64,000 bases of DNA from Nocardioides kribbensis (lineage in GTDB: Bacteria; Actinomycetota; Actinomycetes; Propionibacteriales; Nocardioidaceae): assembly GCF_015070375.1 (NCBI RefSeq), contig NZ_JADCLL010000001.1:436501-500500 (forward strand), given 5' to 3'. Below the pieces are notes generated by a model. That model saw only the letters and a list, made by a program, of their open reading frames with translations, made no database searches and was not told where the DNA came from. Every line of letters begins with the position of its first letter. Within the stretch, counting starts at the first letter, position 1. A program made the position numbers and the translations under genes. Shown in pieces: positions 26,387 to 34,119 of this stretch.

Positions 26387-27617
26387 GCAGGTCGCGCACC
26401 ACGCCGTCGGCGACGAGGCGCGCCGCGTCCTCGAGCACGACCCGGTCGCCCTCGAGCCGCACGAGGCCCCGCGAGCGCAGCCCCGGCAGGGCGGCGGCGC
26501 CGGCGTCGTCGAGCACGTCGAGCGGGAGGCCCTCGCGCAGCCGCAGCTCCAGCAGCACCCGCTCGACGCGACGGTCCTCCGGTGAGAGCACCTCGCGCGC
26601 GTGAGCCGGACTCAGCCCGGCGCCGATCCGCTCGGCGTAGGCGACGGGGTGCTTGACGTTCCACCACCGCACGCCCCCCACGTGGGAGTGGGCGCCGGGA
26701 CCGACGCCCCACCAGTCGGCCCCGGTCCAGTAGAGCTCGTTGTGGCGGCAGCGGTGGGCTCCGCTGGCCGGCATGCCCCGGGCCCAGTTCGACACCTCGT
26801 ACCACCCCAGCCCGGCCGCGACCAGCCGCTCGTCGACGAGGGCGTACTTGTCGGCCAGGTCGTCCTCGTCGGGCATCGGCAGCTCGCCGCGGCGCACCCG
26901 GCGGGCCAGGGCGGTGCCGTCCTCGACGATGAGCGAGTACGCCGAGACGTGGTCGGGCTCGCAGGCCAGGGCCGCGTCGACCGAGGTGGCCCAGTCCTCC
27001 AGGCTCTCCCCGGGGGTGCCGTAGATCAGGTCGAGGCTGACCTGCTCGAAGCCGGCCTCGCGGGCCCACGCGACCGCCGCCGGCACGCGGCGGGGGTCGT
27101 GGGTGCGGTCGAGCACCCGCAGCACGTGGCCCACCTGCGACTGCATGCCGAAGGAGACGCGGTTGAGACCCAGCTCGCGCAGCCGAGCCAGGTCGGCGGC
27201 GTCGACGCTGTCGGGGTTGGACTCGGTGGTGATCTCGGCGTCGGGGGCCAGCCCGAACTCCTCGGCGACCGCCTGCACCACCGCCCCGAGGTCGTCGGGG
27301 TCGAGCAGCGTGGGGGTGCCGCCGCCGAAGAAGACCGTCGACACGGGCAGGTCGACCTCGCCGAGGACCCGTCGCGCCTGCCGGACCTCGGCCACCGCCG
27401 CGGCGGCGTACGTCGAGCGCGAGGCCCCCGGGGCGCCCCCGGCGGGGCCGAGCTCCTCGGCGGTGTAGGTGTTGAAGTCGCAGTAGCCGCAGCGCACGGC
27501 GCAGAAGGGCACGTGGACGTAGAGGCCGAACGGGCGACGGCCCAGACCGGCCAGGGCGGCCTCGGGCAGGGACCCGTCGGCGGGGACGGGATCGCCGTCG
27601 GGCAGGGCGGAGGGCAT
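26379..27617 (-). CDS. hemW: Radical SAM protein HemW (haem chaperone-like)
   Basis: A 412-aa radical SAM protein with CAVRCGYCDFNT (CxxxCxxC, about 39-50), GGGTPTLL, TTESNPDSV, RVSFGMQS and the C-terminal HemN_C domain. It resembles HemW, which binds haem and helps insert it, not the coproporphyrinogen oxidase HemN. In many actinobacteria it lies between lepA and hrcA; here 16 kb of other genes separate it from lepA. Confidence 0.93.
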   Translation of the reverse strand: MPSALPDGDPVPADGSLPEAALAGLGRRPFGLYVHVPFCAVRCGYCDFNTYTAEELGPAGGAPGASRSTYAAAAVAEVRQARRVLGEVDLPVSTVFFGGGTPTLLDPDDLGAVVQAVAEEFGLAPDAEITTESNPDSVDAADLARLRELGLNRVSFGMQSQVGHVLRVLDRTHDPRRVPAAVAWAREAGFEQVSLDLIYGTPGESLEDWATSVDAALACEPDHVSAYSLIVEDGTALARRVRRGELPMPDEDDLADKYALVDERLVAAGLGWYEVSNWARGMPASGAHRCRHNELYWTGADWWGVGPGAHSHVGGVRWWNVKHPVAYAERIGAGLSPAHAREVLSPEDRRVERVLLELRLREGLPLDVLDDAGAAALPGLRSRGLVRLEGDRVVLEDAARLVADGVVRDLLS

Positions 27618-27675
27618 CTGGCCATCCTCCCACCCGGGGCCCGGGCGGCTCGGCGGCGGCTCGGACCCGGAGGGC

Positions 27676-28590
27676 TCAGATGGGGACGTTGAGGGTCAGG
27701 GTGTAGCCCTCGGCCACCGACCCGGTCGCCTTCGCCAGCTGCAGCGAGTAGCCGTCGGAGAAGACGTTGTCGCTGTCGAGGCTGGTCTGGGCCATGTTCG
27801 TGACGCTCTGCTCGTAGCCCTCGGCCTCGGCGTAGACGGCGTCGGCGACGTCCTGGGGGATGGCCAGCTGGCTGGTGCGCAGCTTGTTGGAGGCGCTCGT
27901 GGCGTCCTCGAGGCTGGGGTAGACCTCGAAGTGCACGTGGGGCCAGCGACCCGAGTAGGCGGCGGGGAAGATGGTGGTGAACTCCACCCAGCCCTTCTCG
28001 TCGGTCTCCTGGACCCCGCGCAGGTAGTTCTCCTCCGCGATGGACTCCGAGTACATCGAGTACTCCCCGTCGCGGTCGCAGTGCCACACGTAGACCGCCG
28101 CCCCCGACAGCACCTCGGCCTCGTCGCCGGTGAGGTCGTAGACCTTGAGGCGCAGCGTCGTGGGCACCCCCTCGGCCACGCCCGAGGCGGAGCCGAAGCT
28201 GCGGGTGATGTCGGAGCGCACGACCCCCGACTCCGTCAGCACGTTGACGCCGTTGGACCCGTCGCCGGGGTAGGGACCGGCGGTCTCCTCGGGGATCTCG
28301 CCCCCGGCGACCTCCACCTCGGACCCGGCGGGCGCCGCGCCGCCGGGCCCGCCCTCCGGCGGGGTGCCGCCCGCGGTGCTGCTCCCGGCGCTGCTCGTCG
28401 AGTCGGCGTCGGCGGAGCACGCCGCGAGCGCCGTGGCCGCGCCCACGCCACCCACCGCGGCGAGGAAGCGGCGCCGCCCGAGACGGTTGCGCTCCACGAT
28501 CCGGGGCAGGTCGTGGCTCAGGCCCAGGTCGTGGTCCTCGAGGTCGCCCTGGTGGTCATGGTGGTGGTCGTGGCGCTGGTGCGGGGTCAT
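27676..28590 (-). CDS. Secreted intradiol ring-cleavage dioxygenase-like lipoprotein
   Basis: A 304-aa protein with a long His-rich N-terminus (HQRHDHHHDHQ, about 4-14), a twin-arginine signal (RNRLGRRRFLAAVGG) and a lipobox LAAC, so it is probably exported folded and lipid-anchored. The mature part is an intradiol dioxygenase domain: AAVYVWHCDRDGEYSMYS carries the first Tyr region, and AAYSGRWPHVHFEV carries the Tyr and His-x-His iron ligands. The ATG has GGAG 6 nt upstream. Substrate unknown; secreted relatives act on aromatic or lignin-derived catechols. Confidence 0.82.
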   Translation of the reverse strand: MTPHQRHDHHHDHQGDLEDHDLGLSHDLPRIVERNRLGRRRFLAAVGGVGAATALAACSADADSTSSAGSSTAGGTPPEGGPGGAAPAGSEVEVAGGEIPEETAGPYPGDGSNGVNVLTESGVVRSDITRSFGSASGVAEGVPTTLRLKVYDLTGDEAEVLSGAAVYVWHCDRDGEYSMYSESIAEENYLRGVQETDEKGWVEFTTIFPAAYSGRWPHVHFEVYPSLEDATSASNKLRTSQLAIPQDVADAVYAEAEGYEQSVTNMAQTSLDSDNVFSDGYSLQLAKATGSVAEGYTLTLNVPI

Positions 28591-28612
28591 GGCTCTCCTC
28601 GGAAGACGGAAC

Positions 28613-28640
28613 GGGTGCCGGCGGTCTCCCGCCGGCACCC
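28613..28640 (-). terminator. 12-bp hairpin after the acyl-CoA ligase gene
   Basis: GGGTGCCGGCGG-TCTC-CCGCCGGCACCC, located between the fadD-like stop and the dioxygenase start. No U-tract. Confidence 0.6.
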
Positions 28641-28684
28641 ATTCGAGTCGTCCTGCCTGTGCGCCCCCTGTGGGGAGCCTGCGC

Positions 28685-30505
28685 TCAGGAGTAGAAGGAG
28701 GCGATCCTCTCGGAGTTGTTGCTCTCCACCACGTTGCGCTTGACCTTCATCGAGGGGGTCAGCTCGCCGGACTCGATGGTCAGGTCGTGGTCGAGCAGGT
28801 CCCACTTCTTGATGGTCTCCCAGCGGTTGAGCCGCTCGTTGAGCTGGTCGACGTAGCCCCCGACCATCGCGCGGACCTTCTCCGAGCGCACGATGTCGGT
28901 GTAGGAGGCGCCCGACATCCCGTTCTCCTCGGCCCACGTCGCCATCGCGTCGGGGTCGAGGGTGATGAGGGCGACCACGAAGTTGCGCTCGTTGCCGAAG
29001 ACCAGGAACTGGCTGGCGTAGGGGCACAGGGCCTTGAACTTGGCCTCGATCGCCGAGGGGGCGATGTACTTGCCGCCCGAGGTCTTGAAGAGGTCCTTGA
29101 TCCGCCCGGTGATGGTCAGGAAGCCCTCGGCGTCGAGGCTGCCCTTGTCGCCCGTGCGCAGCCAGCCGTCCTCGGTGAACGCCTTGGCGGTCTCCTCGGG
29201 CAGGTTGTGGTAGCCAGCCATGATGTGGGGGCCGCGGATCTGGATCTCGTCGCCCTCCCCGATGCGGATCTCGCTGCCGGGCATGGCCTTGCCGACGCTG
29301 CCGATGCGGTAGTCGTCGGGGTGGTTGACCGCCGCGCCCGCCGAGTTCTCCGTCAGGCCGTAGCCCTCGAGGATGAGGATGCCGGCGGCGTGGAAGAAGT
29401 CGGCGATCTCGGAGTTGAGGGCGGCGGAGCCGGAGATGAAGAACTTCACGCGGCCGCCGAAGCGCTCCCGGACCTTGCTGTAGACCAGCTTGTCGAAGAG
29501 GCCGTGCTGCACCCGCAGCGCCAGCGGGACAGACTTGCCCTCGCGCTTGAGGCGGTCGACGGTCGTGCCGACCTCGAAGGCCTTGGTGAAGATCTTCTCC
29601 TTCGCGCCACCCTCCGCGGCCTGCATGGTGACGATGCGGGCGTGGGCCTTCTCGAAGATGCGGGGGGCCGCACCCATGAAGGTCGGCTTGACGACGCCGA
29701 GGTTGTCGACGATGCGGTCGACGCGACCGTCGATGGCGGTGGCGAACCCGCAGGCGAGCTGGGCCGAGAGCAGCACCTTGCCGAAGGAGTGGGCCATCGG
29801 CAGCCACAGGAACTGCAGGTCGGTCTCGTCGAGGATCCCCTGCTCCTTGATGAGCGCACCCTGGTAGACCCAGCCGCGGTGCAGCAGGCGCACGCCCTTG
29901 GGGCGCCCGGTCGTGCCCGAGGTGTAGATCAGCGTGGCCAGCTGGTCGGCCGGGATCGCCTCGGCGGTGCGACGGATGACGTCGGGGTGCTCGGCGAGGT
30001 AGGCGTCGCCGCGCGCGGCGAGCTGGTCGAGGCTGAGCACGCCCTCGCCGTCGGCGGCACCGTCGAAGGTCACGACCGTGCCGAGGGCCGGGAGCTCGCC
30101 GCGGTGCTCGGCGATCTTGGCCAGCTGCTCGTCGTCCTCGGCGAAGACGACGCGGCACTCGGCGTCGCTGAGGATGTACGCCGTGTCCTCGCTGTTGGTC
30201 GTGGGGTAGACCGTCGTGGTCGCACCGGCCGCGAGCATGATCGCGAGGTCGGCCAGGACCCACTCGTAGCGCGTGCTCGAGGCGATGCCGACGCGCTGCT
30301 CGGGCTCGATGCCCAGCGAGAGCAGGCCGGCGGCGAGCCGGGAGACCAGCTCGCCGGTCTGGCGCCAGGTCACCGACTCCCAGGCCTCGCCGACCGGGAA
30401 CCGGTAGGCCTCGCTGTCGGGCGAGGTGGCCACCCGGTCGAGGAACAGCAGGGCGACGTTGGGTGTGAGGTGATCGACGAAGCCGGGGTCGATGGTGGCG
30501 GGCAT
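28685..30505 (-). CDS. Long-chain fatty acid-CoA ligase (FadD15-like)
   Basis: A 606-aa acyl-adenylate-forming enzyme: P-loop YTSGTTGRPKGV (about 192-203), GYGLTE, GWLRTGDKG and the hinge/lysine region GRIKDLFKTSGGKYI. The long form, with the extra C-terminal segment ending ESNNSERIASFYS, matches the FadD15/AMP-forming long-chain group. It activates fatty acids to acyl-CoA via acyl-AMP. AGGAG lies before the ATG. A TAGGTT box and an inverted repeat upstream suggest regulated transcription. Confidence 0.93.
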   Translation of the reverse strand: MPATIDPGFVDHLTPNVALLFLDRVATSPDSEAYRFPVGEAWESVTWRQTGELVSRLAAGLLSLGIEPEQRVGIASSTRYEWVLADLAIMLAAGATTTVYPTTNSEDTAYILSDAECRVVFAEDDEQLAKIAEHRGELPALGTVVTFDGAADGEGVLSLDQLAARGDAYLAEHPDVIRRTAEAIPADQLATLIYTSGTTGRPKGVRLLHRGWVYQGALIKEQGILDETDLQFLWLPMAHSFGKVLLSAQLACGFATAIDGRVDRIVDNLGVVKPTFMGAAPRIFEKAHARIVTMQAAEGGAKEKIFTKAFEVGTTVDRLKREGKSVPLALRVQHGLFDKLVYSKVRERFGGRVKFFISGSAALNSEIADFFHAAGILILEGYGLTENSAGAAVNHPDDYRIGSVGKAMPGSEIRIGEGDEIQIRGPHIMAGYHNLPEETAKAFTEDGWLRTGDKGSLDAEGFLTITGRIKDLFKTSGGKYIAPSAIEAKFKALCPYASQFLVFGNERNFVVALITLDPDAMATWAEENGMSGASYTDIVRSEKVRAMVGGYVDQLNERLNRWETIKKWDLLDHDLTIESGELTPSMKVKRNVVESNNSERIASFYS

Positions 30506-30541
30506 TGACGCTCTCCTGCGGTGGACGACGACAGTGTCCGT

Positions 30542-30561
30542 AACCTACGTCACGTCGTGAC
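30542..30561 (-). promoter_or_regulatory. Candidate promoter and operator of the acyl-CoA ligase gene
   Basis: On the minus strand, the inverted repeat GTCACG-A-CGTGAC (30561-30549) is followed directly by TAGGTT (30547-30542), which would start transcription about 30 nt before the ATG. The repeat covers the -35/spacer zone, where a repressor would block RNA polymerase. Confidence 0.5.
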
Positions 30562-30607
30562 CCGTCAGTAACCGGATCCCCCCAGGCGGTCCGTGTCGGG
30601 TCAGGCT

Positions 30608-31264
30608 TTACCCGGGAAGCGCGCCCCCGGCGGCCCAGCGCTCGGCGGCGAGCCGCGCCTCCGGCACCAGGTCGGGCACCTCCAGCAGTCGGGGCAGCAG
30701 CGTCCGGTCGAGGTGCACGGCCCGGAACATCAGCGCGACGGTCACGCCGTGCCCGGGCCGGTGGCGCACCCGCACCTCGTCACCGGCGGCCAGCGTCCCC
30801 TCCCCCAGCACCCTGAGGTACGCGCCGGGGCGGCCCCGCTCGGTGAAGCGCCGCAGCCAGGCCTCGGCGGGCAGCCCGCAGTGGTCCATCCAGCCGCTCA
30901 GGGTGCGGCACGGGGTGCGGGGCGAGCGCACCTCCAGCACGACCTCCCCCACCTCCCAGCGCTCGCCGATCTCGCAGGCGTCGACGTCGAGCCCGCTCAG
31001 CGTGAGGTTCTCCCCCAGCTGCCCGTCGGGCAGGTCGTGGCCCAGCTCCGCGGCCCAGTCGTCGATCGCCTCGCGGGCGTAGGCGTAGACGGCCTTGTCA
31101 GGACCCCCGTGGTGGCGGCGGTTCGACACCTCGTCGCCCACCAGCCCCGCCGCCGTGGCCCGCACCCGACCCACGACCGGGGTCTTGTCGATGGAGGTGC
31201 GCCCCGTGGTCGCCCACGGCGCCGCGCGGGGACGACCCACGTTGACCGACCGCACCACCGCCAC
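30608..31264 (-). CDS. MOSC-domain protein (YiiM-like)
   Basis: A 218-aa protein: MOSC domain at about 5-165 with GDEVSNRRHHGGPDKAVYAY, LGENLTLSG and the conserved Cys in RTPCRTL, then a 3-alpha C-terminal domain (about 170-215). This matches YiiM-type proteins that bind molybdenum cofactor and reduce N-hydroxylated compounds. GTG start; divergent from the sugar transferase. Confidence 0.87.
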   Translation of the reverse strand: MAVVRSVNVGRPRAAPWATTGRTSIDKTPVVGRVRATAAGLVGDEVSNRRHHGGPDKAVYAYAREAIDDWAAELGHDLPDGQLGENLTLSGLDVDACEIGERWEVGEVVLEVRSPRTPCRTLSGWMDHCGLPAEAWLRRFTERGRPGAYLRVLGEGTLAAGDEVRVRHRPGHGVTVALMFRAVHLDRTLLPRLLEVPDLVPEARLAAERWAAGGALPG

Positions 31265-31355
31265 GTCCCCATCGTGCCAGTCCGGGATCCGGCACGCGGC
31301 GCCACGCCGTGTGACACGTCACGCACCCTGCTGGTTTCGACCGGGCCAGCCGGGA

Positions 31356-31385
31356 TAGGTTGGGTGGTGTCATACCGGGGGGTAT
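31356..31385 (+). promoter_or_regulatory. Sugar-transferase promoter and inverted repeat over the ribosome site
   Basis: TAGGTT (31356-31361) is a likely -10 box. The short leader contains ATACC-GGGG-GGTAT (31372-31385), an inverted repeat that includes the G-run (31377-31382) serving as Shine-Dalgarno for the ATG at 31393. It could be an RNA hairpin hiding the site or a DNA operator; ATACC/GGTAT arms around a G-run resemble CsoR-family sites. Confidence 0.45.
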
Positions 31386-31392
31386 CAGTTAC

Positions 31393-32934
31393 ATGCGTCT
31401 TCACATGGACGACGTCGTGCCAGGACTGGCCAGCGTCACACCATTGCTCATCGCCGCCGACCTGCTGGCCGTCACCGGCGCCAGTCTCGCCGTCGCCGAC
31501 TCCGTCACGCTCGTCACCGTGCTGTGCGCGGCCGTCGGCGGCGCCGTGGTCAGCCGGGGCCTCAGCCTCCAGCGCTCACGACTCGTGCTGTCGGTGCTGG
31601 AGGACCTGCCGGCCCTCTGCCTGACCGCCCTCGCCTCCACGCTCCTGCTGCTGGCCACCAGCGGCCTCGACGTGGGCGACGGCGGAGCGGTGCTCGGCCC
31701 GGTCGCGGCCTTCGCGGCCACGACGCTCGGCCTGCTGGCGACCCTGCGCGGGGTGGCGTACACGCTCGTGCGGGCCGGGCGCCGGCGCGGTGTGCTCTCG
31801 CACCCCGTCGTCATCGTCGGCACCGACGGCGTGGCCCGGCGCCTCGCGACGGCCCTGCTCGCCGACCGCAGCCTCGGGCTGCACCCCGTGGGGTTCGTCG
31901 ACGACGACGTCGAGACCGCCCTCGACCTGCCCGTGCCCCTGCTCGGCGCGCTCGGCGACCTGCCCCACGCGATGCGGGCCCTCGACGTCAACGACGTCAT
32001 CTTCGCCTTCGGCAACGCGCCCGACGAGCGGGCGCTGGCCCTGGTGCGCTACTGCCAGAGCCAGGACCACCAGGTCTTCGTGGTGCCGCGCTTCTACGAG
32101 ATGATGGGCCTCGACCGCCCCAGCCGCATCGAGGTCGTGCGCGACGTCGCCGTCGTGCGGCTGCGTCGCTGGCGGGTGCGGCCCCACGCCCTGCTCGTCA
32201 AGCGGTGCTTCGACGCCACCCTGTCGGCGGCCGCCCTGGCCGCCCTCGCCCCCCTCATGCTCGGCATCGCGCTCGCGGTCCGGCTCGAGACCGGGCCGGG
32301 CGTCATCTTCCGCCAGGTGCGCGTGGGCCGCGGCGGTCGCACCTTCGAGCTGATGAAGTTCCGCTCGATGAAGCCCGCCGACCCCTCCGAGAGCGCCACG
32401 GCGTGGAACATCGACAACGACCACCGCATCGGCCCGGTCGGCCGTTTCCTGCGCCGCACCGGTCTCGACGAGCTGCCCCAGCTGGTCAACATCCTGCGCG
32501 GTGACATGAGCCTGGTCGGCCCGCGCCCCGAGCGGCCCTACTTCGTCGAGCAGTTCTCCCGCGAGACCCGGGGCTACGGCCACCGTCACCGGGTGCCGAT
32601 GGGCCTGACCGGCTGGGCGCAGGTCAACGACCTGCGGGGCGACACCTCCATCGACGACCGGGTGCGGGCCGACAACTACTACATCGAGAACTGGTCGCTG
32701 TGGGGCGACGTCAAGATCGTGGTGCGCACCGCGCGCACGCTCGTGCGACCCCAGCCCGCGGCCACGCCGGCCTCGGTCGGCCCCACGACCGCCGACCACG
32801 GGACGGGGGACGACCGGACCGCCGAGGTCACCGTCGACCCGGCCGTCGTACGTCGCATCGACGGCGCGCAGCGACCGCCCACCGGGCAGCGGGGCTCCGA
32901 GGGGTCGCCCGAGTCGGTGCGTCGCGGCGCCTGA
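31393..32934 (+). CDS. Polyprenyl-phosphate sugar-1-phosphate transferase (exopolysaccharide initiation)
   Basis: A 513-aa protein of the WbaP/WcaJ type: about four N-terminal membrane helices (10-135), a Rossmann-like domain (VVIVGTDGVARRLATALL, about 140-260) and the catalytic sugar-transferase domain (about 275-455) with KRCFDATLSAAALA, VGRGGRTFELMKFRSM, DELPQLVNILRGDMSLVGPRPE and TGWAQVNDLRG. It loads the first sugar phosphate onto undecaprenyl phosphate at the inner membrane face. The last 60 residues are an unstructured tail. It faces the convergent polysaccharide operon, which lacks its own initiating enzyme. Confidence 0.92.
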   Translation: MRLHMDDVVPGLASVTPLLIAADLLAVTGASLAVADSVTLVTVLCAAVGGAVVSRGLSLQRSRLVLSVLEDLPALCLTALASTLLLLATSGLDVGDGGAVLGPVAAFAATTLGLLATLRGVAYTLVRAGRRRGVLSHPVVIVGTDGVARRLATALLADRSLGLHPVGFVDDDVETALDLPVPLLGALGDLPHAMRALDVNDVIFAFGNAPDERALALVRYCQSQDHQVFVVPRFYEMMGLDRPSRIEVVRDVAVVRLRRWRVRPHALLVKRCFDATLSAAALAALAPLMLGIALAVRLETGPGVIFRQVRVGRGGRTFELMKFRSMKPADPSESATAWNIDNDHRIGPVGRFLRRTGLDELPQLVNILRGDMSLVGPRPERPYFVEQFSRETRGYGHRHRVPMGLTGWAQVNDLRGDTSIDDRVRADNYYIENWSLWGDVKIVVRTARTLVRPQPAATPASVGPTTADHGTGDDRTAEVTVDPAVVRRIDGAQRPPTGQRGSEGSPESVRRGA

Positions 32935-32964
32935 CCCGGCACCGACGGGCCGTCGGGCTCCCGC

Positions 32965-34119
32965 TCAGGCGCGGTTGCGCGACGCCATCAGGCTCAGCGA
33001 CAGGCGGGCCACGCGCCGGGCGGCCTCGGCGGCGTCGCGCTCGGCGCTGACGTGGTCGTAGCCCGCCCACCCCTCGTCGTCGGCCCGCGCGGGGTCGAGG
33101 AGTCGCTCGACGAGAGCCGCGGCGAGGGCGTCCGGGTCGCCGGGCGGCACGAGGGCCCCCACACCGTCGACCACGCCCTCGGCGATCCCCGGCACGTCGG
33201 TGGCCACGACGCTGCGTCCGCTCGCCATCGCCTCGAGCGGCGCGAGGGCCATGCCCTCGTAGCGCGAGGGCACGGTCACGACGTCGGCCGCCGAGAGCCA
33301 GTCGGGCACGTCGACGCGGGCGCCGACGAAGACGACCCCGCCGAGGCCGCTGGCACGCCGGCGCAGGTCGGCCTCGTCGGGCCCGGCGCCGACGAGCACC
33401 AGCTGGGCACCCGGCACGGCCTCGAGGACCGACGTCCAGGCGTCGAGCAGCCCGTCCTGGCCCTTCTGGTGGCTCAGCCGCCCCACGCACACGACCGTCG
33501 GGGCCTCGCGCAGGCCCAGGCGCGCACGCGCCTCGACCCGGTCCTCGGGGCTGGTGGGGCCGAAGCGTCGCAGGTCGACCCCGTTGGGCACGACGGTCAC
33601 CTCGGCGCGCACGCCCGCCGCCTCGCCCACGAGCCGCTCCCCCTCGCCGACGCACACGACCTGGTCGGTCCACCGCACGGCGAAGCGCTCCCACCGCAGC
33701 GCCAGCCGGCTCGACGTGCCGGACCCGGCCTGGAAGGACCAGGCGTGGGGCTGGAAGACGGTCGGCACGCGCCGTCGCACCGCCAGCCGACCGGCCAGGC
33801 CGGCCTTCGAGCTGTGCAGGTGCACCAGGTCGGGACCGAGCCTGGTGACCAGCGCGGACAGACGGGCGGTCTCCTCCAGGGTCGCGACGCCGGGCTCGCG
33901 ACCGGCGCGCCACCACGCCACCTCGGCGCCGGCCTCGCGGGCCGCGTAGCCCAGCCAGCCCTCCGAGGGGCAGGCCACGCTCACCCGCCAGCCCCGGGCC
34001 AGCTGCTCGCGCACGTAGCCCAGCAGCACCTCGGCCGTGCCCTCGCTCGTCGGCACGCTGACGTGCAGCACGTGCGGACGGCCCGGCGTGGCCCCGACGG
34101 GGGCGGTCGCGGCGCTCAG
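32965..34119 (-). CDS. Glycosyltransferase family 4
   Basis: A 384-aa GT-B enzyme: N-domain from HVLHVSVPTSEGTAEVLLGY, inter-domain VVPNGVDLRRF, then the donor domain with VCVGRLSHQKGQDGLLDAW and PSRYEGMALAPLEAMASG (the E-x7-E motif). The start is uncertain. No ATG or GTG precedes the first strand; a CTG at 34119 overlaps the wzz-like stop as CTGA and has GAGG 10 nt upstream, while the first GTG (34071) falls inside the first strand. I prefer CTG. It probably adds a sugar to the lipid-linked repeat unit. Confidence 0.85.
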   Translation of the reverse strand: MSAATAPVGATPGRPHVLHVSVPTSEGTAEVLLGYVREQLARGWRVSVACPSEGWLGYAAREAGAEVAWWRAGREPGVATLEETARLSALVTRLGPDLVHLHSSKAGLAGRLAVRRRVPTVFQPHAWSFQAGSGTSSRLALRWERFAVRWTDQVVCVGEGERLVGEAAGVRAEVTVVPNGVDLRRFGPTSPEDRVEARARLGLREAPTVVCVGRLSHQKGQDGLLDAWTSVLEAVPGAQLVLVGAGPDEADLRRRASGLGGVVFVGARVDVPDWLSAADVVTVPSRYEGMALAPLEAMASGRSVVATDVPGIAEGVVDGVGALVPPGDPDALAAALVERLLDPARADDEGWAGYDHVSAERDAAEAARRVARLSLSLMASRNRA

